DNA from: an uncultured Collinsella sp.
Lineage (GTDB): Bacteria; Actinomycetota; Coriobacteriia; Coriobacteriales; Coriobacteriaceae
Direction: 5' to 3'
NCBI GenBank assembly: GCA_900539735.1
Contig: UQDE01000003.1
Coordinates: 1-64,000 of the forward strand
Length of the DNA: 64,000 nucleotides
The translations under genes and the position numbers were made by a program. Below, piece by piece: positions 28,056-37,045 of the stretch (positions within the stretch are counted from its first letter, which is position 1; each line of letters begins with the position of its first letter). The notes below the pieces were generated by a model. The model was not told the DNA's origin. It did no database searches and saw only the letters and a list, made by a program, of their open reading frames with translations.

Positions 28056-28832
28056 TCAGGCCGCCTCGTTCCAGCCTGTGGTGGCCTTGGTTACGCTTGT
28101 AGCGCCGATACCGGTGATACGGGCAATTTGCTTGACCGTAAGATGGGCCCGCCTGAGCCTTAGCAGACAGGCATCGCGTTCGGGGCGTGGCAGGGCCTTG
28201 AGCAGCGCAGGATCAATGCTCGGCAGGGCCTCGTGTGCGACGGTAAGGGCATCCTCGTCGGGAATCCGTCGACGCGGAAGAATCTCAACTGACCAGATCC
28301 GCTCAGCAACTTCCTTAAGATGCTCGCAATAGCGACGGGAACCCCCGACAATATCGAGCATGGGGGCCGCATCGCAGATATCAAAGGGATCGTATCCCAG
28401 CTGGTATGCCTTGTAGCTTGACCAGCGGTAGGCATCAAGCGAGTCGAGCGCACCTTTCACGGGATTGAGATGGATATAATCGAGCAACTGCACCGCCTGC
28501 GTGTCCGACTCGACCGCGACCCGCGAATAGCGATTATCAAACAGGTGGCCCGTTCTTCCGGTTTTCCCATTGAAATACTTGGCATAGGCCGTCAGCGCGC
28601 ACTGCATTGCCTTTGAAAGGTTGTCAAATGGGTCATCAACCATCAAATGGAAGTGGTTGTCCATAAGGCACCAGGCCAACACCGCCACGTCATGGCAAGC
28701 AAACCTGTCCGAGATGTTCGATAAGAAACGATAGCGGTCGGAGTCATCTTCAAAAATAATCTGTTTGGAATTGCCGCGGTCATAGACGTGGTAATAGCCG
28801 GTGAGCGAAACGGCGCGGGCGCATCGGGGCAT
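28056..28832 (-). CDS. REP-associated tyrosine transposase (Y1, IS200-like)
   Basis: HUH single-strand transposase family. HUH metal motif in NHFHLMV, and the catalytic Tyr region is near LLDYIHLNP. The C-terminal tail (about 190-258) looks helix-turn-helix-like (LTVKQIARITGIGATSVTKA). The ATG at 28832 follows a purine-rich GAAAGGAGA and begins MPRCARAVS, the usual RAYT N terminus. It appears intact. The flanking inverted REP units support single-strand REP processing as its role. Confidence 0.88.
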   Translation of the reverse strand: MPRCARAVSLTGYYHVYDRGNSKQIIFEDDSDRYRFLSNISDRFACHDVAVLAWCLMDNHFHLMVDDPFDNLSKAMQCALTAYAKYFNGKTGRTGHLFDNRYSRVAVESDTQAVQLLDYIHLNPVKGALDSLDAYRWSSYKAYQLGYDPFDICDAAPMLDIVGGSRRYCEHLKEVAERIWSVEILPRRRIPDEDALTVAHEALPSIDPALLKALPRPERDACLLRLRRAHLTVKQIARITGIGATSVTKATTGWNEAA

Positions 28833-28962
28833 AATCTCTCCTTTCAAAACTGTACAGGCAACACCTAAAAGGAGAGAAGGAACGCGAAATGCTGAGCCTG
28901 TGATCTATTTATATCCAATGAGCGGCAAATACAGGCCCAGAACGGCAAAATGGCAAATCAAT

Positions 28963-29011
28963 GTCTGTCCCAAATGAGTGAAAGCACTCATGTAAGTCTG
29001 TCCCCAATGAG
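28963..29011 (-). repeat. Right inverted end of REP-type element
   Basis: Inverse of 27953-28001 with three mismatches in 49. The central ATGAGTG/CACTCAT hairpin is perfect in this copy. Confidence 0.8.
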
Positions 29012-29032
29012 CGGGGCGACAAAGCAGATGGT

Positions 29033-29063
29033 TTTAGTTGAAACGATTCATTTAGTTGAAGCG
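29033..29063 (+). promoter_or_regulatory. Direct repeats upstream of adhE, possible operator
   Basis: Two copies of TTTAGTTGAA-R-CG at 29033-29045 and 29051-29063, an 18-nt period, plus a third partial TTTTAGTG after them. Between them lies TGAA-ACGA-TTCA, a weak palindrome. AdhE genes are often controlled by redox regulators such as Rex, but the match to a Rex box is poor. Confidence 0.4.
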
Positions 29064-29114
29064 TTTTAGTGTGCCTTTTACGGGAATCTTACCGTTCGCC
29101 GAATAATTTCTTGC

Positions 29115-29120
29115 TATCAT
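29115..29120 (+). promoter_or_regulatory. Possible adhE -10 element
   Basis: TATCAT with an upstream TGC (extended -10) about 40 nt before adhE. Confidence 0.4.
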
Positions 29121-29160
29121 GCAAGGCGTAGGGTAAATCTCCGATCGCAAGGAGACACAA

Positions 29161-31809
29161 ATGGTGAAAAAGTCACCGGAAAACACTACTCCCGCAATTG
29201 TGGACAACGTAGAGGCGCTTGAGGCTAAGCTCGCTCAGATGCGAGAGGCCCAGGCGCTTTTTGCTACGTACACGCAGGAGCAGGTCGACAAGATCTTCTA
29301 CGAGGCCGCCATGGCCGCCAACAAGGCTCGTATCCCGTTGGCGAAGATGGCCATCGAGGAGACCGGCCGCGGCGTTCTTGAGGACAAGGTCATCAAGAAC
29401 CACTACGCCGCAGAGTACATCTACAACGCTTACAAGAACACCAAGACCTGTGGTGTCCTGGAGCGCGACGAGGCTTACGGCATCACCAAGATCGCCGAGC
29501 CCATCGGCATCGTGGGCGCCGTCATCCCGACGACCAACCCCACCTCCACCGCGATCTTCAAGACGCTGATCAGCCTGAAGACCCGCAACGGCATCATCAT
29601 CTCCCCGCACCCGGCAGCCGCCAAGTGCACCATCGCCGCTGCCAAGCTCGTGCTTGACGCCGCCGTCAAGGCCGGCGCCCCCGAGGGCATCATCGGCTGG
29701 GTCGATGTCCCCTCCATCGAGCTGACCAACATGGTCATGCGCGACGTCGACATCATCCTCGCCACCGGTGGCCCGGGCATGGTCAAGGCCGCCTACTCCT
29801 CGGGCAAGCCCGCCCTGGGCGTTGGCGCCGGTAACACCCCGGTCATCATCGACGACACCGCCGACGTGCTGCTCGCCGTCAACTCCATCATCCACTCCAA
29901 GACCTTCGACAACGGCATGATCTGCGCTTCCGAGCAGTCCGTGACCGTCATCGACAGCATCTATGACCAGGTCAAGGCCGAGTTCCAGAAGCGCGGCTGC
30001 TACTTCGTCAAGCAGGGTGCCGAGATGGAGGCCCTGCGTGCCGCCATGTTCAAGAACGGCGCTCTCGACCACCGCATCCCCGGCATGGCTGCCGCCAAGA
30101 TCGCCGAGCTCGCCGGCATCGAGGTTCCCGCCAAGACCAAGATCCTGATCGCCGAGGTCACTTCCACCGACCCCGCCAAGGAGGAGTTCTCCCACGAGAA
30201 GCTCTCCCCGGTCCTGGCCATGTACCACGCCAAGGACTTCCAGGAGGCCGTCGACAAGGCCGAGCACCTGGTGCTCGCCGGTGGCCCGGGCCACACCGCC
30301 TCTCTGTACGTGCACCCCGCCCAGGCCGAGAAGATCAGCCTGTTCGAGCACGTCATGAAGGCCTGCCGTATCGTCATCAACACCCCGTCTTCGCACGGCG
30401 GTATCGGTGACCTGTACAACTTTGGCATGAAGCCGTCTCTGACCCTGGGCTGCGGCTCCTGGGGCGGCAACTCCGTCTCCGAGAACGTTGGGGTGAAGCA
30501 CTTGATCAACGTTAAGACTGTGGCCGAGCGCCGTGAGAACATGCTGTGGTTCCGCGCTCCCGAGAAGGTCTACTTCAAGAAGGGTTCCACGCCCGTCGCC
30601 CTCGACGAGCTGGGCAACGTCATGGGCAAGAAGCGCGCCTTCATCGTCACCGACCAGTTCCTCTTCAAGAATGGCAACACCCGCGCCATCGAGGCCAAGC
30701 TCGACGAGATGGGCATCGCCCACGACTGCTTCTACGACGTCGAGCCCGATCCGTCGCTGCAGTGCGCACGTCGCGGCGCCAAGCAGATGGCTCTCTTTGA
30801 GCCGGACGTCATCATCGCCGTCGGCGGTGGCTCCGCTATGGACGCCGGCAAGATCATGTGGATGATGTACGAGCACCCCGAGTGCAAGTTTGAGGACATG
30901 GCCATGGACTTCATGGACATCCGCAAGCGTATCTTCACCTTCCCCGAGATGGGCAAGAAGGCCTACTTCGTCGCCGTCCCGACCTCTTCGGGTACCGGCT
31001 CCGAGTGCACGCCGTTCGCCATCATCACCGACAAGGAGACCGGCATCAAGTGGCCGCTCGCCGACTACGCGCTGCTCCCCAACATGGCCATCGTCGACGC
31101 CGACAACTGCATGACCGCCCCGCGCGGCCTGACCGCTGCCTCCGGCATCGACGTCATGACCCACGCCATCGAGTCCTACGTCTCCATCATGGCTTCCGAC
31201 TACACCAAGGGCCTCTCCGAGCGCGCTGCTAAGCTCGTCTTCGAGAACCTGCCCTCCAGCTTCACGAACGGCGCCAAGGACCCGCATGCCCGCGAGGAGA
31301 TGCACAACGCCTCCTGCATGGCCGGTATGGCCTTCGCCAACGCCTTCCTGGGCCTCAACCACTCCATGGCCCACAAGCTCGGCGCCTTCCATCACCTGCC
31401 CCACGGCATCGCCAACGCCGTCATCCTGACTCGCGTCATGCGCTACAACGCCGCTGAGGCCCCCGTCAAGATGGGCACGTTCTCTCAGTATCCTTACCCC
31501 AACGCGCTGCACAACTACGCCGAGATGGCCAAGTACTGCGGCATCGAGGGCAAGGACGACAAGGAGGTCTTCGAGAACTTCATCACGAAGCTCGAGGAGC
31601 TCAAGGACTTCATCGGCGTCAAGAAGACCATCGCCGACTACGGTGTCGACGAGCAGTACTTCCTCGACACCCTCGACGAGATGACCGAGCAGGCATTCAA
31701 CGACCAGTGCACCGGCGCTAACCCGCGCTACCCGCTCATGAGCGAGATCAAGGAGCTCTACCTGGACGCCTACTACGGCCGCGAGCCTCAGGATTACGCC
31801 GTCTGCTAG
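29161..31809 (+). CDS. adhE: Bifunctional acetaldehyde-CoA/alcohol dehydrogenase
   Basis: Fermentative enzyme that reduces acetyl-CoA to ethanol in two NADH-dependent steps. It forms spirosome filaments in characterised species. N-terminal aldehyde dehydrogenase half (about 1-445) with catalytic Cys255 in NGMICASEQS; C-terminal iron-dependent alcohol dehydrogenase half with GGGSAMDAGK and metal ligands around HAIESYVS and LNHSMAHKLGAFHH. 882 residues, full length. ATG follows AAGGAGACACAA. Strong codon bias suggests high expression, as expected for a fermenting anaerobe. Confidence 0.98.
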   Translation: MVKKSPENTTPAIVDNVEALEAKLAQMREAQALFATYTQEQVDKIFYEAAMAANKARIPLAKMAIEETGRGVLEDKVIKNHYAAEYIYNAYKNTKTCGVLERDEAYGITKIAEPIGIVGAVIPTTNPTSTAIFKTLISLKTRNGIIISPHPAAAKCTIAAAKLVLDAAVKAGAPEGIIGWVDVPSIELTNMVMRDVDIILATGGPGMVKAAYSSGKPALGVGAGNTPVIIDDTADVLLAVNSIIHSKTFDNGMICASEQSVTVIDSIYDQVKAEFQKRGCYFVKQGAEMEALRAAMFKNGALDHRIPGMAAAKIAELAGIEVPAKTKILIAEVTSTDPAKEEFSHEKLSPVLAMYHAKDFQEAVDKAEHLVLAGGPGHTASLYVHPAQAEKISLFEHVMKACRIVINTPSSHGGIGDLYNFGMKPSLTLGCGSWGGNSVSENVGVKHLINVKTVAERRENMLWFRAPEKVYFKKGSTPVALDELGNVMGKKRAFIVTDQFLFKNGNTRAIEAKLDEMGIAHDCFYDVEPDPSLQCARRGAKQMALFEPDVIIAVGGGSAMDAGKIMWMMYEHPECKFEDMAMDFMDIRKRIFTFPEMGKKAYFVAVPTSSGTGSECTPFAIITDKETGIKWPLADYALLPNMAIVDADNCMTAPRGLTAASGIDVMTHAIESYVSIMASDYTKGLSERAAKLVFENLPSSFTNGAKDPHAREEMHNASCMAGMAFANAFLGLNHSMAHKLGAFHHLPHGIANAVILTRVMRYNAAEAPVKMGTFSQYPYPNALHNYAEMAKYCGIEGKDDKEVFENFITKLEELKDFIGVKKTIADYGVDEQYFLDTLDEMTEQAFNDQCTGANPRYPLMSEIKELYLDAYYGREPQDYAVC

Positions 31810-31827
31810 TTCTAGCACGGTTTTTAA

Positions 31828-31864
31828 CGGCGGGGGTGCACGGGTGTTTCACACACCCCCGCCG
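31828..31864 (+). terminator. Hairpin after adhE
   Basis: 11-bp perfect GC-rich stem CGGCGGGGGTG (31828-31838) and CACCCCCGCCG (31854-31864). There is no good T run, so partial read-through to the next gene is possible. Confidence 0.55.
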
Positions 31865-31897
31865 TCGCTTCTATCGCATCGTTGAAAGGATGCAACC

Positions 31898-32662
31898 ATG
31901 CTGCTACCCGATTCCAAGACCGAGCTCGTCCGTCGCGGCAACAAGGTCGTTTACGACCTGGGCGACAAGATCGTCAAGGTCTTTAACGAGACCAAGCCCG
32001 TCTCCGACGTGTTCAACGAGGCTTTGAATCTTGCCCGCATCAATGAGTGCGGCATCCGCAGCCCCAAGGCTCTCGAGGTTTCTCAGCTCGAGAACGCCAA
32101 CGGCTGGGCGCTCGTGACCGAGAAGGTCCCGGGTACCACCCTTGCCGAGAAGATGACTGCCGAGCCCCAGCGCTTTGGTGAGTACCTCGAGATGTTCGTC
32201 GACCTCCAGATCGAGATCCACGGCTACACCTCCCCACTGCTCAACCGTCAGCGCGATAAGTTCGCCCGCATGATCGACAGCCTCGATCAGCTCAATGCCA
32301 CCACGCGCTACAACCTTCAGGAGCGCCTGGACGGTATGACCAAGGAGTTCAAGGTCTGCCACGGCGACTTCAACCCCTCCAACGTCATCGTCGGCGACGA
32401 CGGCCAGCTGTACGTGTGCGACTGGGCACACGCCACCCAGGGCTCCCCTGCTGCCGACGTTGCCACCACCTACCTGCTCTTTGCCCTCAACAGCAAGGAT
32501 CAGGCCGAGGCCTACCTGGAGCTCTACTGCGACCGCGCCGACATGCCCATGCAGGTCGTGCGTCAGTGGACGAGCATCGTCGCCGCTTCCGAGCTCGCTC
32601 GTAAGCGCAACGTGAACGATGAGTTCCTGAAGAACTGGATCGACGTCGTCGATTATCAGTAA
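31898..32662 (+). CDS. Small-molecule phosphotransferase (APH/choline kinase fold)
   Basis: Protein-kinase-like phosphotransferase family. Catalytic loop HGDFNPSNVIV and Mg-binding CDWAHATQGSPAADVA are intact; the N-lobe nucleotide region around residues 10-65 is short. 254 residues. ATG follows GAAAGGATG. It is next to adhE but no pathway link is evident; the substrate is unknown and could be an aminoglycoside-like, choline-like or sugar compound. Confidence 0.8.
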   Translation: MLLPDSKTELVRRGNKVVYDLGDKIVKVFNETKPVSDVFNEALNLARINECGIRSPKALEVSQLENANGWALVTEKVPGTTLAEKMTAEPQRFGEYLEMFVDLQIEIHGYTSPLLNRQRDKFARMIDSLDQLNATTRYNLQERLDGMTKEFKVCHGDFNPSNVIVGDDGQLYVCDWAHATQGSPAADVATTYLLFALNSKDQAEAYLELYCDRADMPMQVVRQWTSIVAASELARKRNVNDEFLKNWIDVVDYQ

Positions 32663-32694
32663 TATCTGAGCGATTTATTTCGCATCGGAGACAC

Positions 32695-32736
32695 AAAGGA
32701 AACCCCGCAGCTCGCATGGGCTGTGGGGTTTCCTTT
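32695..32736 (+). terminator. Terminator after phosphotransferase gene
   Basis: Strong stem with outer arms AAAGGAAACCCC (32695-32706) and GGGGTTTCCTTT (32725-32736), followed by T and purines. The A-rich flank may let it also act on the minus strand. Confidence 0.8.
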
Positions 32737-32765
32737 TAGCGATTGAGTACGTCGACAAGATAAAA

Positions 32766-32810
32766 GGACGGCCCCGCATCTCCCCTATCTGGAGAAATGC
32801 GGGGCCGTCC
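32766..32810 (-). terminator. proS terminator
   Basis: 14-bp perfect stem GGACGGCCCCGCAT (32766-32779) and ATGCGGGGCCGTCC (32797-32810), with TTTTA after it on the minus strand. Ends the dxr-rseP-ispG-proS run. Confidence 0.85.
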
Positions 32811-32840
32811 CGTATATCGAACTACAAGCGAAATCGCCGA

Positions 32841-34562
32841 TTAACGGCGTGCCGCCTTCACAAGCTCGGCGACCTTGGCGACGACCTCGTCGATCGCCAC
32901 GTCCTCGCGCTCACCCGTGGCACGGTCCTTGAGCTCGACGGTGCCGTTCTTGAGGCCACGTTTACCCAGAACGACCTGATACGGGAAGCCCATAAGGTCG
33001 TTGTCGGCAAACTTAAAGCCAGGACGCTCATCGCGATCGTCGACGACGACCTCGATACCCTCGGCGCACAGGCCATCAACGATCTGCTCGCAGGCCGAAG
33101 CGCACTCCTCCTTCTTGGGGTCGAGCGGAATCACCGCAACCTCGTACGGAGCAACAGAGACCGGCCAGACGATACCGTGCTCGTCGTTGTGCTGCTCCAC
33201 GACGGCAGCGAGCGAGCGAGACACGCCCACGCCGTAGCAACCCATGATAAGCGGCTTCTCCTTGCCGTCCTCGTCCATAAAGGTGGCACCCATGGCCTCG
33301 GAGTACTTGGTGCCCAGCTGGAAGACCTGAGAGACCTCGATGCCACGAGCAGCGGAAAGCGGCTTGCCGCAGTGCGGGCAGGGGTCGCCGGCGACAACGG
33401 TGACCAGGTCGGCCCACTCGTCGACGGTAAAGTCACGCTCGGGGCAGGCACTGGTAAAGTGATAATCAACCTCGTTGGCACCGCAGGCCCACTGCTTGGA
33501 CTCGCGCAGGCTCTCGTCGCACACCAGACGGATGCCCTCGGGCAGGTTCACCGGTCCGATAAAGCCCTTGTGCAGACCGTAGGTCTGGAGCTCCTCGTCG
33601 GTCATCATACGATAGCCCTTGCCAAAGACATGCTCGGCCTTGCAGTCATTGAGCTCGTGGTCGCCCGGGACAATGGCCACGACCGGCTTGCCCTCGGAGT
33701 CAATCAACGCCAGCGACTTGCGCGTGCCGTTCTCGGGGAAGCCGAAGAACTTGGCGACGGCCTCGATGGTGCCCATACCCGGAGTCTCGACCTTGGTGAG
33801 TGTACCGTCGCCGGGACCCTCGGTCACAACGACCTTGGTGCTTGCAGCCTCGTCATCGGCAGCAAAACCGCAATCGTCGCAGTAGACGAGCGAAGCCTCG
33901 CCGGCGTCGGCCAGCGCCATGTACTCGACGGAGGTGTCGCCGCCGATCTCGCCGGAGTCGGCGACAACGGGCAGAGCCTTGATGTAGCAGCGCTCGCAGA
34001 TGTTGGCGTAAGCCTGCTTCATCTTGTCGTACTCCTCCTGCAGACTCTCCTGCGTAGCAGAGAAGCTGTAGGCGTCCTTCATGATGAACTCACGGCCGCG
34101 CATCAGGCCAAAGCGGGGACGGAACTCATCGCGGAACTTGTCCTGAATGTGGTACAGGTTGACGGGCAGCTGCTTATAGGAGCGCAGCTCGTTGCGCACC
34201 AGGGCCGTGACGGTCTCCTCGTGCGTGGGGCCCAGCACAAACTCGCGACCATGACGGTCGTCAAAGCGCACGAGCTCCTTGCCATAGGCATCGATGCGGC
34301 CGGACTCACGCCACAGCTCGGCATCGACCATAATGGGCATCATGAGCTCCTGGGCGCCGGCGGCGTCCATCTCGTCGCGCACGATGTTCTCGATCTTACG
34401 AATCGAGCGCCAAGCGAGCGGCAGATAGGAATAGAGACCGGCGGCCTCCTTGCGGATCATACCGGCACGAAGCAGCAGACGATGGCTTGCAAGCTCGGCG
34501 TCGGCCGGATCCTCTTTGAGCGTCGGCGCATAGAGCTTAGACATATACATTGCTCGAGTCAT
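32841..34562 (-). CDS. proS: Prolyl-tRNA synthetase
   Basis: Class II aminoacyl-tRNA synthetase of the bacterial type, with the editing INS domain between motifs 2 and 3. Motif 2 around FRDEFRPRFGLMRGREFIMKD is visible; the anticodon-binding domain is C-terminal. 573 residues. The ATG at 34562 overlaps the ispG stop and has GGAGAAATAA in front. Confidence 0.97.
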   Translation of the reverse strand: MTRAMYMSKLYAPTLKEDPADAELASHRLLLRAGMIRKEAAGLYSYLPLAWRSIRKIENIVRDEMDAAGAQELMMPIMVDAELWRESGRIDAYGKELVRFDDRHGREFVLGPTHEETVTALVRNELRSYKQLPVNLYHIQDKFRDEFRPRFGLMRGREFIMKDAYSFSATQESLQEEYDKMKQAYANICERCYIKALPVVADSGEIGGDTSVEYMALADAGEASLVYCDDCGFAADDEAASTKVVVTEGPGDGTLTKVETPGMGTIEAVAKFFGFPENGTRKSLALIDSEGKPVVAIVPGDHELNDCKAEHVFGKGYRMMTDEELQTYGLHKGFIGPVNLPEGIRLVCDESLRESKQWACGANEVDYHFTSACPERDFTVDEWADLVTVVAGDPCPHCGKPLSAARGIEVSQVFQLGTKYSEAMGATFMDEDGKEKPLIMGCYGVGVSRSLAAVVEQHNDEHGIVWPVSVAPYEVAVIPLDPKKEECASACEQIVDGLCAEGIEVVVDDRDERPGFKFADNDLMGFPYQVVLGKRGLKNGTVELKDRATGEREDVAIDEVVAKVAELVKAARR

Positions 34563-35645
34563 TTATTTCTCCTCAATAAGCTTGTCGACCTCGGCCATAA
34601 GCGCGTCGACAATTTGATCCTCAGCTACTTTACCAATGATCTGGCCATGCGAAAAGAGCAGGGCCTGACCACGTCCGCAAGCAACGCCCAGGTCGGCATC
34701 AGAAGCCTCACCGGGGCCATTAACGGCACATCCCATGACGGCAATCGAAAGCGGCGCGGCATAGTTCTTAAGCCGCTCGGTGACCTCCTCGGCAATAGGA
34801 ATCAGGTTAACCTGGCAGCGGGCGCACGTGGGGCACGAGACAATCTCGGGACCACGGCGACGCAGGCCCAGCGACTGCAAAATTCCCCAGGCAACCGGCG
34901 GCTCCTCAACCGGATCGGCCGTGAGCGAGACGCGCATGGTGTCACCGATACCCTCAGACAGCAGGATACCAAGGCCCACCGAGCTCTTGATGGTGCCCTG
35001 CAGCTTGGTTCCGGCCTCCGTCACGCCCAGGTGAAGCGGAACGTGGGGAATCTCGCGCGACAGGGCTCGATAGGTATCGAGCGTCGTTTGCACGCTATGG
35101 GCCTTGGCCGAAAGCACAATGTTCGTAAAGCCGCGGTCTTCAAAATGCTTAACGAAACGCTCGCTCGACATCACGAGCTTTTCGGGCTGCGTAAGGTCGT
35201 CGCACTCGGCGATATCCTGCTCAAGCGAACCGGCATTGACGCCGATACGAATCGCACAGCCAGCGGCACCCGCAGCATCGATCACCGCGTCAACCTTGGC
35301 CCAATCGCCGATATTGCCGGGATTGATGCGCAGCTTGGCAGCACCGGCCTCAACGGCACCAATGGCGAGCTTATGGTTAAAGTGGATATCGGCGACAATC
35401 GGCACCGGAGACTCGGCGCAGATGGTGCGGAAACCCTCAAGCGCAGCCTCGGTGGGCACGCTCACGCGCACGATATCGCAGCCAGCCTGCGCCAAAGCAC
35501 GCACTTGCGCAAGCGTATCCTGGGCATCAGCGGTATCGGTGCAGGTCATGGATTGGACCACCACCGGCGCACCGCCACCGATCTGCACGCCACCCACATG
35601 CACGGGGCGCGTCAGCTCGCGAGGCAAAGGATGGGATAAAGACAA
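34563..35645 (-). CDS. ispG: 4-hydroxy-3-methylbut-2-en-1-yl diphosphate synthase
   Basis: [4Fe-4S] enzyme of the MEP isoprenoid pathway. Cluster cysteines are in CPTCARC and GCAVNGPGEA. Start placed at TTG 35645 (MSLSHPLPRELTRPVHVGG) because GGGGAG lies 8 nt upstream; the GTG at 35654 is too close to the same site. It is with dxr and rseP, and uppS further up, so isoprenoid and lipid-carrier genes are clustered. Confidence 0.94.
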   Translation of the reverse strand: MSLSHPLPRELTRPVHVGGVQIGGGAPVVVQSMTCTDTADAQDTLAQVRALAQAGCDIVRVSVPTEAALEGFRTICAESPVPIVADIHFNHKLAIGAVEAGAAKLRINPGNIGDWAKVDAVIDAAGAAGCAIRIGVNAGSLEQDIAECDDLTQPEKLVMSSERFVKHFEDRGFTNIVLSAKAHSVQTTLDTYRALSREIPHVPLHLGVTEAGTKLQGTIKSSVGLGILLSEGIGDTMRVSLTADPVEEPPVAWGILQSLGLRRRGPEIVSCPTCARCQVNLIPIAEEVTERLKNYAAPLSIAVMGCAVNGPGEASDADLGVACGRGQALLFSHGQIIGKVAEDQIVDALMAEVDKLIEEK

Positions 35646-35658
35646 TCCAAACACTCCC

Positions 35659-37020
35659 CTACAGAATAAATCGAAGGATGTCGGAACGAAGCATATAAAC
35701 AAACAGCAGCGCAAAAAGCGCGATGCCCACATAGCTCACGATCGACTGGACCTTGAGCGGAAGCTCGCGGCCCGCAATCTTTTGAATGATCTCGATGACC
35801 AGCTTGCCGCCATCGAGTGGTGGGATGGGCAGCAGGTTCATAAAGCCAAGCGAGAACGAAATGAGGGCGGCAAACGAAAGGAACGTGGCAGGGCCGGCAG
35901 CAGCGGCCTGTGAGGACATAACGCTAATACCCACGATCGAAGAAGACTGATCGAGAATCTCCATCGTATGCTGCGGCTGGAGCAGGCGCATCACGCCATC
36001 CGCTGTCTGCACGACATAGGAGAAAGACAGGCGAGCCGACGTGATGGGGTCTAAACGGACCACCTGCGTAGAGGCATACACACCTAGGCGCTCGTCCTCT
36101 TTGAGCGCAACCGTGGTCGAATGCTGCTTGCCGTCACGCTCGTACTCGATGGCGATATCGTCCTTACCGGCGGCCTTGCCGATGGCATCGTAGACATCCA
36201 TCCAAGTGGAACATGAGACACCGTCAACCGAAAGGATCGCATCACCGGCCTCGATACCCGCCTTGGCGGCAATAGACCCCTCGTCAACCTGACCGATCAC
36301 GTTGGTATCCATCGGCACGGTGACACCCGCAATGGAATAGATGCTCATAAGGAGCAAAAAACCCGTCAAGATATTGACGATAATGCCCGCGAGCAGCATA
36401 AAGGCGCGCTTGAGAAAGCCTTGGCCAAGATAGGTGTGCGAGCGCTCTTGCGCAAGGAACTCGGCCTCGCCGCACGGCAGCTCCCACACATCGCCCTCGG
36501 CAGTCGCATGTTCGCGATCGAAATGGCGACCATCAAAGGTGGTATAGCCTGCCGTGTCTCGCGGCAACGTCTGATATTTGGTGGGATAGTAGCTCGGCGA
36601 GGGCTTCTCCCCTTCCTCATACCAGGGCGCGATGGAGCCCCAGCCCAGCAAAAGGGCGCATGCCTCGAGCACAACCTCCTCGGAAAGCTCGAGCTCGACA
36701 GCAAGGTCGGCCACGGTCACGCGACCATGACGATAGATAGCCGCGAGCACGCGATCGGCGCACGAAACATCGGTCGGATCCATACCGCAGATGGCAGCGT
36801 AGCCACCAAGCAGCAGCGGGGTCACGCCAAACTTGGTTCCAATGCGACGCGACGTGTAATGGATGTCAAAGCGGCACGGCAGACCCAAAAAGAACTCGGT
36901 CACACGGACGCCGCAGGCACGCGCCGCCAAAAAGTGGCCGCCCTCGTGCAAAAACACGAGGACGGAAAGCATCAGCAGGCCCCAAAAGACCGATGAGAGA
37001 ACGCTCAGAACAGTATCCAT
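35659..37020 (-). CDS. rseP: RseP-family site-2 protease with inserted domain
   Basis: M50 intramembrane zinc protease. HEGGH at residues 25-29 in the first helix, a PDZ domain about 240-310, and NLLPIPPLDGG at 395-405 for the third zinc ligand. Between the first and second helices, residues about 82-190 form an extra segment containing a helical stretch (86-134) that reads like a winged helix. ATG 37020 is chosen; the TTG at 37035 is only 2 nt after AAGGA. 453 residues, with the insertion adding about 70-100 over RseP of similar type. Confidence 0.9.
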   Translation of the reverse strand: MDTVLSVLSSVFWGLLMLSVLVFLHEGGHFLAARACGVRVTEFFLGLPCRFDIHYTSRRIGTKFGVTPLLLGGYAAICGMDPTDVSCADRVLAAIYRHGRVTVADLAVELELSEEVVLEACALLLGWGSIAPWYEEGEKPSPSYYPTKYQTLPRDTAGYTTFDGRHFDREHATAEGDVWELPCGEAEFLAQERSHTYLGQGFLKRAFMLLAGIIVNILTGFLLLMSIYSIAGVTVPMDTNVIGQVDEGSIAAKAGIEAGDAILSVDGVSCSTWMDVYDAIGKAAGKDDIAIEYERDGKQHSTTVALKEDERLGVYASTQVVRLDPITSARLSFSYVVQTADGVMRLLQPQHTMEILDQSSSIVGISVMSSQAAAAGPATFLSFAALISFSLGFMNLLPIPPLDGGKLVIEIIQKIAGRELPLKVQSIVSYVGIALFALLFVYMLRSDILRFIL

Positions 37021-37045
37021 AAAACGAAAAAGCAATCCTTATGGG

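Larger units (their letters stand above)
27953..29011. mobile_element. REP-type transposase element with 49-bp inverted ends
   Basis: A minus-strand Y1 transposase gene sits between inverted ends that match at 46 of 49 positions (27953-28001 and 28963-29011). Each end holds two copies of a unit containing GGGGACAGAC, and each unit can fold through CACTCAT/ATGAGTG. This matches REP elements with their REP-associated tyrosine transposase (RAYT) rather than a classical IS. The copy may be immobile but could mobilise REP copies elsewhere. Confidence 0.75.

Noticed and set aside
29033..29063. Rex operator upstream of adhE
   Set aside because: The TGAA-N4-TTCA core is present but the outer TTG/CAA positions of a Rex box are not.
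29173..31818. Minus-strand frame of 881 codons across adhE
   Set aside because: Antisense shadow of adhE caused by strong codon bias; no domain, no ribosome-binding site.
33177..35639. Plus-strand frame of 820 codons across proS and ispG
   Set aside because: Shadow of two clear minus-strand genes.
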